64,000 nt of DNA from Eucommia ulmoides (Eukaryota; Streptophyta; Magnoliopsida; Garryales; Eucommiaceae). A program made the translations under genes and the position numbers. The notes under the pieces were generated by a model. The model made no database searches, was not told the DNA's origin, and saw only the letters and a program-made list of their open reading frames with translations. Where the stretch lies: NCBI GenBank assembly GCA_016647705.1, contig JAENRU010000476.1:62001-126000 (forward strand). Direction: 5' to 3'. Below are positions 45,412 through 58,052 of the stretch, one piece after another; positions within the stretch are counted from its first letter, which is position 1; each line of letters starts with the position of its first letter.

Positions 45412-45955
45412 TGAAATCTCACATCTATTTTCTTTAGTGGATCGCCTTACTAACACTTTCTCTTGAGGTTGTTGAGTTTGCTCTTCAAGAGAAATATTTT
45501 GATTTTGAATGGGCAATTCTTCATTATTGTCTTGCATTGAATCTTTAATGTCGTCAGGAACCTGATCGTTGTCAATAATAATTTGATTGTTAATAACAAT
45601 CAGATCATTGTCAATAACAATGTTTGGAATAGAAATCAATTCCTCTTCAAAGACAACAAACCTAATAATCTTATCTCCCCCTTCAAACTCAACATCTTTA
45701 AGAAATCTTGTATTTTCTATCTCAAAAAAGGTCTTATTTGAAGGATCATAAAACTTAAATCATCTCTATCATTCAGCGTACCCAACGAAATAACAACTAA
45801 CTATTTCATTTGGCTTATAAGGCCTTACCTCACCTGGATAATCCCAAATGTGTAAATGCCTGATGCTAGGCTTTTGGCCTAACCACACTTCGTAAAAGGC
45901 TTTAGCTACCGCTTTACTTGGTACCCTGTTCAGGATATATACTGTAGTCTTAATT
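45412..45955 (-). pseudogene. Copia integrase C-terminal and linker relic
   Basis: Minus-strand reading from about 45955 gives YILNRVPSKAV, WLGQKPSIRHLHIW, YKPNEIVSCYFVGYAE, two stops, then FKFYDPSNKTFFEIENTRFL and an acidic linker with VRRSTKENR. These are standard copia landmarks before reverse transcriptase. Upstream of about 45955 the similarity ends abruptly. Confidence 0.85.
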
Positions 45956-48900
45956 GAAATGGAGTTGTGGAAAGGTAATTTATGAGGGACCTAAAAGGCT
46001 CCAAATTGGATTGCATGTAATCATTGATGGGCACAATAGTGGAGGATAAAATGGAGCTTTGCAACGACAATTGATGAGGAATTTGAAACGGCTCATTGAT
46101 GGTGGAGCGGAAGACGCTCATTGAGAGTAGGGATTGTGGGCTATGGTGGAGCGGTAGAAGACTTTGATCAATGAATAAGAGACTGTAGATGTTCAATACC
46201 TTCATTTGGTTTATAATTCCTAGCTTTGGTCTTCTAATTTTAGGTTTTACTATAATTACTATATAATGTGATATGATGATATGATTCTATTCATTCTAAG
46301 TAATTATCCAAATAGCCCAATTATATCATTTTTTTTTTTTCTTTTCTAGTTCAAATGAAGGCGTAGGTATTCCAAAAAACATTCTCTTCCACCATGTTCT
46401 TTGTCGATTCCTAAACCAATAGGGATGTCAATGCTCTAGTTTCAATTTCATACAAAACCAAAATCAAAACTAAAACCGTTACACATATACCAAACCAAAG
46501 CCACCGGTTGTTTTTAAACGGTTTTAAAAGCGAATCATTTAACTTTATACAAAACCAAAATCGCGAAACCACGAAACCTTTTAAGATTTTTCAATTTTAT
46601 AAAAAAACTAAACTAAAATAAAAAACTCGAAACCGCAGACCATTGTTTTTTATATATAAACAAAAATATAACTAAAATATTAAACATAAATTTCAAAAAA
46701 TAAAATCAAACTACAAAACTATTAATTTTTACAATAAATATTTCTAACCATAGTTAAATACAACGATAGATAATCGTCGCAATAATACATCCATAACAAA
46801 TATAAACCCTAACTTATATAAACACAAGTTTGATTGATGTTGATATCTATTTTTATAATTTTTGTAAATTTAATATTTATAATTTTCGTATATTATATTT
46901 GTTCTTTTATATTATTTTTAATTTAAAATTTTATAAGATTTTTAAAAGAGAAAACCCCAATTTTTTACAGAAAATTAAAACGGGCCATAGGCCCACTACT
47001 TCTTTTGTCAAAACCCAATTTATTAATATATATCTTAATTATTAAATTTGAAATGTCAAAATTACCCTCTTAAAAAAATAATCTTACACATTCTTTTCAA
47101 TTCTAATGACATCAACCCCAACCCATGAGCTTCCATCCACCATCCTTACAGTTTCAAGAACAATAGAGATCTACACCCCTGCTGTCACAATGTCGAATTT
47201 TTACCGCAAAAATCACAACTGTGTGATGGTCTAGTTGTACTAACAACTAGCAGTCTCGTGAATGTCCGGCCAAGCAACAGAAATGCACCGACTTTCTGTA
47301 AACACACCCGCGTTCTTGCAACGTAATACAACTTAAATACACCGAAACAGTACCAGAAACGCACCCACGTAATGGCACACTAACGTTAACGGGAAAAACA
47401 CAACCTTGTATTAATTTAACTCTCTAATTATAAGGAATCAGTTTACGTCAATGGACTGTAAATCCGCTACTGTGCACTCACCTCTTTAAAAATAGACCAA
47501 AATGTTACAATTTATAAGAGAAGATGGCAGTTGACAGCCCCAACTGCATAGACAAATAATCGACACCTGTCAATACTACAGGAGCTGGTTTTCATGCCTG
47601 AAAACCAACCAAAACCGCTCAGAAGCTGACCAAAACTGTCTGGTAACCTCCAATCCATCAACTCACCTCAAGCTTAGCATTTTTCTAGCGTTTTTGCACC
47701 GTCCCAACAATCTGTCTCGTTGTCATCTCGTCTCATAGTCAGCTGACGTTCCCCAATGTCTTGCCACATTGCTGCATGGCCAGAACATGTCGTTGCGCCC
47801 AACGACTGGCAAGGACCCGTATTTATTTTCGGCACTAGAATGCACCACCACCCAATGGTGCATCATGTCCCGCATATGACTGTGCACACAACATAGCGTT
47901 GTATTTACGTTGCGCCGCCTTGCCTTGGTACCACACTGAGGTCTTCCTCACTACCCAACACTCGCTGGTGTTGTGTCACAACGCCTCAACCCACCGACAT
48001 GCACCAAGTTGGTGTCATCTTTGCTAACGACTCCGTTCGTGCCACATTCACCGTGTCCAGTAGCAAAGTGCACCAAGTCGATATTGTTTGGTCCTCCAGC
48101 ATTGTTAAGGGCTAACACCTACCCTAGTAGCACTGGAAACTACCGGCATCACCTCACGACATCACCATCGTCGCCGCCAACATCAACTGTTGGCCACCCA
48201 AGTTCCTGTCATCTTTCTCTATATGTGTGTGTGTGTGTGTATCAGAGGCAGCGGCGGTGGCGGTGGCGAGACAACTTTCCATCCAATGCCACGACTAGAT
48301 ATGGTCATGTTATGGCCAAATCTGGCCGTAACTCTCCCTCCTTCCATCGTCGACGACTTGTTTCTTTGTTCTCTATTTTCAAAATTTTAACAGATTAGGG
48401 TCTAAATCCGGCCGTCGACAACCGAAATCAAGGTCGTTACGACAGATATAATAGCCATGATTTGATGGATTTTACTCCACCACCGTTCAACTCCACCACC
48501 ACCGTCATCTTCTCTCTTTCTTACACGGCCACCTACCATTTGAGCATGTTGCCGCTAGTGCCACCAAGATCATATTCACTCTCTCTCTCTCTGATTATCT
48601 CTCTCTAGATCGATCTAACATTTTTTTTTATGTTTTTTCAATTTTTTATACAATTAAATTTTAATATTTTTTGTATGTTGAAATGATTTTTGGGAACGCG
48701 TTTGGCAAACACAAAACTCAACCCAACCCAACCCAAAAAATAGGAATTGATTATCAAAATCCTAAATAAACCAGAAACAAAAAAAAAAAGTTGTTTCTTT
48801 TTTGTGCCTAAAAAACTCAACCCAAAGTTCTCACTAGGCTTATGAATTTTTTATTGTAATTATAATTATTTTTTAAAATTAAAATAATTGTGAATTTTAT

Positions 48901-50286
48901 TATTATTATTATTATGAAATTTCACCAAAAAGCTCGAAGGAGACTTATTGATGAAAAGAAAAGAAAAACAAAAGAAGTATAAGAACTCAGGAAGATGAGA
49001 AAATAATTAATGAAGAATAAGAAAAACAGAATATATATATATATATTATTCACAAAAATGTTAGAATGATGAATTCTCCAACAAATTTAAACTCTTCTCT
49101 TACCTTCCACTTTTAAGTATTAATATTATATTAGATGTTATGTTTTGTTTGCAACGAACAAAAATTTGAGAACAAGAAAAATAAAAAATTGACAAATTTC
49201 GGGTACAACTCGGACTTGATAAACTTGATAATTTTATTTGAAAATGTTTTAACATATATAAAATTTCATGGGGTGCGTTAAACGAGGGTATTTATCATTT
49301 ACCTTTTCTGTCTATTTGTCATTAATTATAAATCTCTCTTAACATTTTTAAATATCGGTCAATCCCATGTAATTTTATATTGTAGGCAGACAAATACTTC
49401 TGTCAGGTTAAAGATGTTGATACAACAATATTATTGATAATAATACCCTCAAATTAGCTATACTTCAATTAAATGACATATTTAGTCTTTCTTAATTTAA
49501 TCTATTGGACATTTAAGCCTTTTTTTTCTTCTTTGTTTGTGCAATTCTTGATACGAGGGTTTGAAGATTGAGATCCCGATTGAAAGAGTTCTGTTATTAT
49601 TTGATATGCTGATATGAAGTTGAGAGATTAATTCGTCATTTTTATTTCTATATGTTCTTCCGCATGTAACTAGGGTCCAATTTCTATGTGAAGTCATTGG
49701 ATTTTCTTTATGTTTGTTTCTTTTGTATTTTTAAAGTTGTTATTCTTTTTGTCATTTTATTTTGATTTAGAGTTAAAGGATATTATTGAACACCCTAACA
49801 TAAAATTGAATGATTTATCTATTATAGGCTACTACACATTTAGAATTAGGAAAACTTATTAAAAGGCATAAATTATAAATTAAATCATATATATTGGGGT
49901 TTTCAATTGATAACTTACTAATGAAATCTGAAATAATTATGCCTATTGAATAGGTTTTTAGGGTCTCGCGGAATGCGAAAAAAGAATCCATGCAACTGTA
50001 GAAAAACTAAAATTGAAAGAAACAACTCTAAATGGTATGTTCAACCTCTACAACAATTAAGCTCATGATTAAAATTTTAAAAAAAAAATAAGATTTAAGA
50101 TGAAATTAAGATAGACCTATTCAAGAAGAACAAATATAGAAAAAAGTATGAAAGCAAATTTTTTATATGAAAAAATGTATAAATTTTTTCTATCTCCTAA
50201 ATTTAATTATTGTATATTTTAAAATAATACTTTAAATTAAAAACAAATCAAATACAAAAATAAATATAGAAGTAAATTTATTTTCA
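45956..50286. other. Intergenic DNA, no confident gene
   Basis: The stretch 45956-46205 is open on the minus strand but has no copia similarity. The stretch 46415-46640 has 'aaaccaaaaccg' and 'cgaaaccacgaaacc' words typical of dispersed plant repeats. The stretch 47100-48600 is G+C-richer, with open frames at 47973-48398 that lack any domain and include a (TG)n run (48223-48240). The rest is AT-rich, with poly-A at about 50324-50346. Confidence 0.5.
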
Positions 50287-50478
50287 GAGGTTGAAAACCC
50301 GAGTTCTTTACCTAATAAATACAAAAAAAAAAAAAAAAAAAAAAAATCTGACAGCAAAGTTATTTAAAGTTAATTACGAAATGCATGTATTTCGGGGTTG
50401 GCAGGCCCGGGAACTGAGATCCTAGGTGTGCCAACCCTGAGATATAAATTATTATTATTTTTTTTTAGAGGGATGGTC

Positions 50479-50497
50479 CCGGGGTTACCAACCCCGG
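50479..50497. repeat. Perfect hairpin in the left arm
   Basis: CCGGGGTT and AACCCCGG pair exactly around the loop ACC. The mirrored copy in the right arm (52193-52219) has a longer 12-bp stem, GGTCCCGGGGTT with the same loop. Confidence 0.9.
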
Positions 50498-50511
50498 AAC
50501 CTTGTTCCCAT

Positions 50512-50592
50512 AGCTGCACAAACAGCTGCTTTGCTGAAAGCAGCTGCTTGTGCAGCCACTTGAAGCAGCAGCAGCTGCTTGTGCAGCTGCAG
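50512..50592. repeat. CAGCTGC-rich palindromic cluster
   Basis: The words 'cagctgc' and 'gcagctg' recur at least five times within about 80 bp, joined by 'ttgtgcag'. A reduced, mirrored version lies at about 52148-52185. Confidence 0.85.
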
Positions 50593-50619
50593 GTGGAATT
50601 TATTTATTTTTTTATTTTT

Positions 50620-52130
50620 TTATTTTTTTAATTTAGTTAAAATTGTTAATTAGTTAGTTTAATTTATGAATTTAGTTATTTAATTATCAATTTTTAATTA
50701 AAAATTGTGTACTTTGACCCCTCAAAATTATGCAAATTAGATAAATATAAATTAAAATATATTGGTTTAAAATAAATTGTAAGTTAATTTGAGTTTAATT
50801 AAAAAAATGCAATTTGACCCTTCAAAGTATGACAATTAGAAAAATATAAAATTTATTTTATTGTTTTAAAATAAATTGTTAGTTGTTTATTTTTTTTTGA
50901 TTTAGTTAAAATTGTGAATTAGTTAGTTAAATTTTAAGTTAAATTTTTGAATTTAGTTGTTTAATTTATAAATTTTTAATTAAAACTTATACACTTTGAC
51001 CCCTCAAATTTTTAACTAATTAATTCACAATTTTAACTAAATCAAAAAAAAATAAACAACTAACAATTTATTTTAAAACAATAAAATAAATTTTATATTT
51101 TTCTAATTGTCATACTTTGAGGGGTCAAAGTGAATTTTTTTTATAATTAAACTCAAATTAACTTACAATTTATTTTAAACCAATATATATATTTTTCTAA
51201 TTTGAAAAATTTTGAAGGGTCAAAGTGCACAATTTTTAATTAAAAATTTATAAATTAAACAACTAAATTAAAAAATTTAACTAACTAATTCACAATTTAA
51301 CTAAATCAAAAAAAATAAACAACTAACAATTTATTTTAAAACAATAAAATAAATTTTATATTTTTCTAATTGTCATACTTTGAGGGATCAAAGTAGATTT
51401 TTTTAATTAAACTCAAATTAACTTACAATTTATTTTAAACCAATATATATATTTTTCTAATTTGAAAAATTTTGAGGAGTCAAAGTGCATAATTTTTAAT
51501 TAAAAATTTATAAATTAAACAACTAAATTAAAAAATTTAACTTAAAATTTAACTAACTAATTCATAATTTAACTAAATCAAAAAAAATAAACAACTAACA
51601 ATTTATTTTAAAACAATAAAATAAATTTTATATTTTTCTAATTGTCATACTTTGAGGGGTCAAAGTGGATTTTTTTAATTAAACTCAAATTAACTTACAA
51701 TTTATTTTAAACCAATATATATATTTTTCTAATTTGAAAAATTTTGAGGGGTCAAAGTGCATAATTTTTAATTAAAATTTTATAAATTAAACAACTAAAT
51801 TCAAAAATTTAACTTAAAATTTAACTAACTAATTCACAATTTTAACTAAATCAAAAAAAATAAACAACTAACAATTTATTTTAAAATAATAAAATAAATT
51901 TTATATTTTTCTAATTGTCATATTTTGAAGGGTCAAAGTGCATTTTTTTAATTAAACTCAAATTAACTTACAATTTATTTTAAACCAATATATTTTAATT
52001 TATATTTTTCTAATTTGCATAATTTTGAGGAGTCAAAGTACACAATTTTTAATTAAAAATTAATAATTAAACAACTAAATTAATAAATAAAATTAACTAA
52101 TTAACAATTTTAACTAAATTAAAAAAAAAA
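50620..52130. repeat. Mirrored AT-rich array inside the foldback
   Basis: Left of about 51000 the phrase 'actttgacccctcaaa' appears; right of it the complement 'gaggggtcaaagtg' recurs about every 290 bp (near 51120, 51380, 51655 and 51930 for one type). The phrases 'caactaacaatttatttt' and 'ctaattgtcata' are shared by all right-hand units. Confidence 0.8.
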
Positions 52131-52558
52131 AAAAAAAAAATTCCTCCTGCAGCTACTGTCAGCAACAGCTGCTTGTGTAGCTATGGGAATAAGGTCCCGG
52201 GGTTACCAACCCCGGGACCATCCCTCTATAAAAAAAATAATAATAATAATAATTTACATTCCAGGGTTGGCACATCCGGGATCTCAGTTCCCGGGCTTAT
52301 CAACCTCGAAATACATGCATTTAGTAATTAAGTTTAAATAACTTCGTTGTTAGAATTTTTTTTTTTTCTTTTTTTTGTATTTATTAGGTAAAGGACTCTT
52401 GAAAACCCTCCCCAAATGTAAAACAAATCTAAGAGGCATGTGTATCGACTTTTGAGTGAAATGTCGAGCGAACTAACTGCCATGAACGTAAAGAAAACAT
52501 CACCCTCTGGTTCATTTCCTCACTAATTGAAATCACTTACCCAGTTATCCATGGAAGA

Positions 52559-53178
52559 TCAATTCCACGAGTTCTGTTTCTCATTAAAATTCGGGCTTCG
52601 TAGCCTGGATATCCTCGCCGGCAATCCCCTCTCTGGACAGATGCTAATCGCCTGGGGCTGCTTCTTCTCGTCGGCGACCCGGGGAACCGTGATCCGCAGC
52701 ACACCGTTGTCCTGATGAGCATTCACGGTCTCCAAATCGACGTTCTCCGGCATCCTGAACTGCTTCCAGAACTTGCCGGCGACCCGCTCCACCCTATTCC
52801 ATTTATAGTCTCCCGCTTTGTTTTTCCCTCACCGATAACTCTGACACTCTCAGCATCCTGTTCTCTTCCACCTCGATATTGATCTCCTCTCTCCTGGTCC
52901 CCGGAACGTTCAGTGATATCACTTGCGCCGAAGGTGTCTCGTTCCAATTGGCGCGGGCGAGGACGGCTCTGAGCGATTCGGCTTCTTTAGGAAGCGGTAA
53001 TGGTGTGTGTTCCAGGATTATGGAATGGGTCGTCGGACAGAAGAATCATATCCCAGAGGTTCCGAGCGCAGGGCACAAGTGCAGTGGCTTTGATCAGCAA
53101 GAATAGGTATGCCTCGACTTTGCTTTGCCCAGATTGTGTTCGACGTATTGCTTGACTATAAAATGAACACACACGCAC
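52559..53178 (-). pseudogene. Small heat-shock protein (HSP20) pseudogene, ER/organellar type
   Basis: Small HSPs bind unfolding proteins through an alpha-crystallin domain. Minus-strand pieces in three frames are a hydrophobic leader with LVPCARNLWDMIL and SDDPF; then LARANWNETPSAQVISLNVPG and INIEVEENRMLRVS; then RVAGKFWKQFRMPENVDLE, GVLRITVP and EKKQPQ. The order and motifs match plant secretory-pathway HSP22-like proteins. One frameshift lies just after SDDPF (near 53005), another near 52810. The C-terminus lacks an obvious retention tail. It starts only about 30 bp after the end of the TNL2 frame on the same strand. Confidence 0.85.
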
Positions 53179-53210
53179 ACGAAGAAAAGGAAAAAAAAAA
53201 TGAACTCACA

Positions 53211-56200
53211 TTAATGGAAAATGTTATCCTCTTTGGGATTGCTATGGTTAATCCAAAACTTGGGAAAGTATGGAAATACAAAAAAAAAATAACCATGGCT
53301 AGGTAGTCGCATCACCCATGCCTTCAACAATGTGTAATCAACTGAACCTCCAAATAATTTTTCAATCCAATCGGAGGATGTCTCGTTCACAGAATCATGA
53401 TTTTCCCCTAAAATTTGGCTAATGGGTTTGAATGGATGGCGACAAAGATAAAACTTTCCTGCAATCAACTGGAACCTTGACAAATCTCCTCCTATCACAT
53501 GTTTCCAGGTGAAGGGGCCAATTTGTTGTTGTGCATCCGTGTCTTCATGGTCATTGTATACAAGCTCAATCGCTCACTCCTTCACGTGAAAGCCATCACC
53601 CACAATTATTGAAACATCCAATTTGTTTCCGGGCTCCAATTGATTACCAAAATTCCAAAAGCTTAGCCATCCCATATCTTGATTAGCTTCTGGAATGCCA
53701 TAACATTCTGGGAGGTAGGCCCATGTGAGATCCTTGGTTGTGTTACCGACTTGACAAAATAGTGGGCGAGGAGACCAGATTTCGTCTTTCCCAGAGAGGG
53801 CATACACAACGCACACATTTAAGCCTTTGAAGCTGATATTATTGGTAAGTGAAGGCACAGTAATGGACAACATAGACTCCTTACTCCTATAGCTGAAAGA
53901 ACTAGGAACCTCAATGTCAGGGAGCAATATGCTGAATATACCAAATTCGTAGAGTCCCTACAATGCCACGAAATCAATTTTAGTCAGTAGCTTATTACCA
54001 GTAAGTTGAATTAAGTTTTCGTGAGAGAATGGAACGTACTTGGATGGGTCGTTCCTTTTCACAAGAATCAAAGCGACCTCTGCATCTTACCTTCGCGTTC
54101 ACCATGCTTCCTAAACTGTTCAAACCAAAACTGTTGATCATTCTGACGTCAACATTTTCAATGTGTTCAAACTTAAACGAGCCTTCAATTTCTACCAGTT
54201 CATCAAAATGAGCATGATGGAAGCAGGTTGTTCCAGATGGAGGTGATGCAAAAGTTATGCTTTCCAGTGATGAGCAATTTACCAAATACAATCTTTTCAT
54301 AGTAGCAGGTACACCTGTAAGTGCTCGAATCCTCCAACAGTTGTTAAAACATAGCTTCTGAAGCCGATTGAGCTCTCTTATAAAATCTGGTAGTCTGCTG
54401 ATGAGTAGATTTTCACCAAGATACAACTCTCGTAACAAGGACAGATTAGCAAGGTGTCTGGGGAAAGTACCCTCACTTAGATTGCAGTCCACGAGACTTA
54501 ATCTGACTAAAGATCTTGGCAAAGAAAAGCTGGATTTTATAGGACTTTTTCTTGGTCTTAATGATAGCCAAGCCTGGATGTATGTTTGCCATGGTTTGAC
54601 TTCTTTACTTGTAGCTGCCAAATTGTTTATAGCAATTCTATCTGCTTGAAAAACTTTCAGACATTCCATATTCGGCTCAGCTCAATTGGCAATGCTTCAA
54701 GATTTGAGCAACTGGAGATAAGTAATGTCTCCAAATATTTTAGGTTACCAAGATTCTTTAGACTTTTGCAGTCTTCTGAACTCAAGAAGACAAGCCACTC
54801 GACATCTACAATGGATTCATGAATTGACACCAAACAGACACAATCTTTAATTATCAATCTCTCGAGATTTGGGAGTTCGGTGAAGCTCGGGGTTTTGATA
54901 AGATGATGGGAGTGGCTGAGATCTAAGATTTTCAAAGCTCCAAGGAACTGTTTGAAGTTTTACCAAACACATCAACCCAAACAAAAATAAAAAATTAAAA
55001 ATTAAAATTAAAATTAAAAAAATAAAGGACAACAGAAATAAGAACATAGAAAAAGAAAATAAAAATAGCAAGGGCAAAAATATATAAAGAATGAATATGC
55101 TTATTATACCTTGTTTCCCTTCCAAATTTGTTCTAAACTGCCGTGCGGCAACTCAAGCACAATAAGGCTCTCCAAAGGAAACTCATCTGGCCCGCAGCTC
55201 AACTGAAATCCATGCCAGTGCACACATCTTAACTTTTTTGGGAATCTTTTATGCCAGTCAGTCATTTGCACGTTAATGATTTGGAGAACTCTTAGCTTGT
55301 TCATACTTGCAAAAGCATCAGCTTCAATAAGGTCTTCATCCTCTAAATTATTCGGACAACTAGTTTTTGAGAAGTTCCAAAAGAATCCTAGAGTATGGCG
55401 TCGTTTTTTAGGATTGCCTTGGCCTGAGAACAATGATTTGTCAAGTGATTCTTCGTAGGGGCATTTTTTCTTGTTCACACTAGATAATTTCATGATAGAC
55501 TTGCGTTCCTTCATTACACGCATGTCAAGTGCAAGACCTTCAACTGTTTCAGGACCCTGACAAAAAGAAAAGATTGATTTAAGGCAAAAAAGTCATATTG
55601 AAGAGAAAAAAAGAAGGGAAAATCACAATGTGTATGTATGTCCCTTACTGATTTTTCTGTCAATACTCGATAAGAGTCTTCGTGATGCCAAACTATGATG
55701 CGTTTCTCAGGCTCAGGCGATTGTCTACGATTGATTTCTCGACCCATGTCTTGGAGCAATTGATGCACCCCCAGATTTTTTCCTCTTCAACAGTTAAGAG
55801 ACTTCTATCAATCAGATTTTTAATCCCTATTTTTGTGTAAAAGTTGCATCCATCTAGTACCATCACCACATAGTCCTTGTCCTTCACCACAAAAAAACAT
55901 GCTATATAGAGGAATAATTTTTTGTCATGGTCATCTAGCAAAGACTCATAGCTTATTGTCAGTTTTTCATGGACTTGACTGTGAGGAAATTCTTCAAATT
56001 TCTGAATTGCACTTTCCCATACTTCTAAACTTTTTCCAAATAAAGAAGACCCTATAACTCTTAGGGCTAATGGCAACCCACCACAATGTGCTAGTACCCT
56101 GTTTGAGCACTCTTGGTACTCTTCATGTGGATGGTATTGTACAAAGGCATGCCAGCTGAAGAGTGCGAGTGATTCATCGCCATTCAAATTATTGACCTCA

Positions 56201-56744
56201 TATATGTCGTTGGTTTGTCTTCAACAATTGCTTAACCCTAGTTGTGATGATGATTTTGCTACTGGGATGAAACCAAGTACGCATTCTAAGGAATGAGTCC
56301 AATTGCTCAACTTGATCAACATCATCAAGAACGAGAAGAACTCTTTTATAGCATATGGCATTTTTTATCTTCATGATTCCTTCATCGATATTGGATATCT
56401 TTTCCCTTGTAGTCGTTAAAATGTCTGAAAGAAGTTGTCTTTGTAAACGAAGCAATTCGTCTGGCCTTTTAGAAACTTCTCTGACATTTGCAAGAAAACA
56501 GCTACCTCCAAACCTTCTGAAGTTCATATTATAGACATACTTGGCGATGGTAGTCTTCCCTATTCCTCCCATACCGCATATCCCAATCACACCAACTTCA
56601 TTTGACCCATCTTGTAACCATTTAATGATATTTTTGACCCACAGATGTATCCCAACTAGAGTGAGGCCACCAGTGCTCAAGACCGGGCGATTCAATTTTT
56701 CTTGAATCACTTCGACAATCTTTTGGATGAACTTCGACTCGTAC
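53211..56744 (-). pseudogene. TNL2: broken NBS-LRR-C-JID paralogue of TNL1
   Basis: Inferred exons on the minus strand are 56744-55649 (NB-ARC), 55556-55110, 54947-54040 (LRR) and 53957-53211 (C-JID). The boundaries match TNL1, with normal GTAAGG, GTATAA and GTACGT donors. Intact motifs include GMGGIGKTT, LLVLDDVDQ, SKIIITTR, GLPLAL and FLYIACFF. Lesions are a frameshift near 56210 after QLLKTN, another near 55770 just before the MHD position (read VHQ), a one-base deletion near 54670 in the LRRs, and TGA at 53574-53576 in C-JID, beyond which homologous frame continues to 53211. No TIR exon is seen between 56745 and the window end, so it is lost or farther away. Confidence 0.9.
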
Positions 56745-58052
56745 CTATATTTAAGGTATGTTAAAAAATGCCACAAAGTATTGGAGTTTACTGAATTTAT
56801 TTATTACATAATGATTTTAATTTAAACATCTACATTATTGATTGTATTAATAATAATATTTAGTAACCAACCAATGTTGATTAGTTGAATTGAAGTTTCT
56901 TCACTAAGAGATCCTGAGTTTAAAACCTAGGGTCAGTTTGATAAAATTAAAAATTAAGTGTTCAAAATTTATAAGTTTTGAATTTGAAGTACTGAATGTA
57001 TTAACTAATTGTTTTTATACGTTTTTGTTAATGACATTTCTTGTTATTTTGCGTGATACTTGCCCAAAAAAATATAATAAATTGACTATTGTACTCTTTA
57101 CTTTTATCTCATTAAAAATAATAACTAAAAAAAATGACGATTAATTTGATCAAACTCCAAAAATTATTTGAAAACATAAAAAATTGAATTTTTTTATTTT
57201 TTTTAATTATTTTTGGTGCCATCATCTTCTTCTCTAACATTTTTTCTCTTAACAAAAGAGGATCTGCGGTACACGAGAACCACCACCGGCCACCTCCAAG
57301 CCGCAGCCCCTGCTTCGCTCTTGCTCTACGTGCAATTTAAGCGAGAGAGTTAACACTGCTCCTGCTCTAGGTCCTATCTTTGTTGGTGGAGGTGGTGGTG
57401 GTTATTGCTAACTTGGAAGTTAGGGGAATGAGCTGATTGAGAAATGAAGCTACAAAACTGTCGGAAATTTAGAAGTTCTGGGTCAATCTTTGAGCTTAAA
57501 TAAATGCAATTAACAATGTTTATTTCTTTTTCTTTTGTTTATTTTCCCGGGGGTTTTGTATACTAATCTATTCCTTGGTACTGGAAGATAAATTTGCTTG
57601 TACAAAAATAATTAAGGGATAATTGGCTAATAGTCTCATATAGCGGGTGTAATATGTTATTAATTCCATTTAAACTATAAGTTTTGATTTATTCCCTTAA
57701 ATTAGTTTTTGCTTACGTATTAGTCCCGCATGTGCTCATTTCTGTATAAATATTAGTTATATGTACATGTGTAATATTAGTTACATGTTATAAATTACAT
57801 ATAATTATATTACATATAATTGTGTAATATTTATTATATCTAACAAATTTTACACATAAATTAGATACATGTAAGTGTAAGAGTGAGTGGGGCTTGCATA
57901 CTAACCTAATCCTTGGTACAGGATGAATACCAACCCTATTTGCTTGTATACTAACCCAATTTGCTTGTCCAAAATAATTAAATGGGGGGAATGAGAAAGA
58001 AATTGACCTCAAAAGTATGTGAAATTGATTGAGGTGGGTAAGGATGAATAAT
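56745..58052. other. Presumed TNL2 intron 1 or flank, AT-rich
   Basis: No TIR motif is visible on the minus strand. A G+C-richer patch at 57250-57410 has GGTGGTGG repeats and no clear domain. Confidence 0.5.

Larger units (their letters stand above)
50287..52413. mobile_element. Foldback element with very long inverted arms, about 2.1 kb
   Basis: The left outer arm (50287-50600) and the right outer arm (about 52140-52413) are reverse complements: 'ctttacctaataaatac', 'aatgcatgtatttcg', 'gatggtcccggggttacc' and CAGCTGC-rich segments appear in mirrored order. The interior continues the symmetry about a centre near 51000 and has a roughly 290-bp tandem unit repeated on the right side. No transposase frame is seen. 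Such architecture fits a foldback or MULE-like non-autonomous element. No target duplication was confirmed. Confidence 0.8.

Noticed and set aside
45930-46205. A 91-residue minus-strand frame running into the copia relic
   Set aside because: Only its last few codons meet the copia junction; the rest has no similarity to integrase or any domain known to me.
47973-48398. A 141-residue plus-strand frame
   Set aside because: No domain is recognisable, it includes a TG microsatellite, and an overlapping second frame is equally open.
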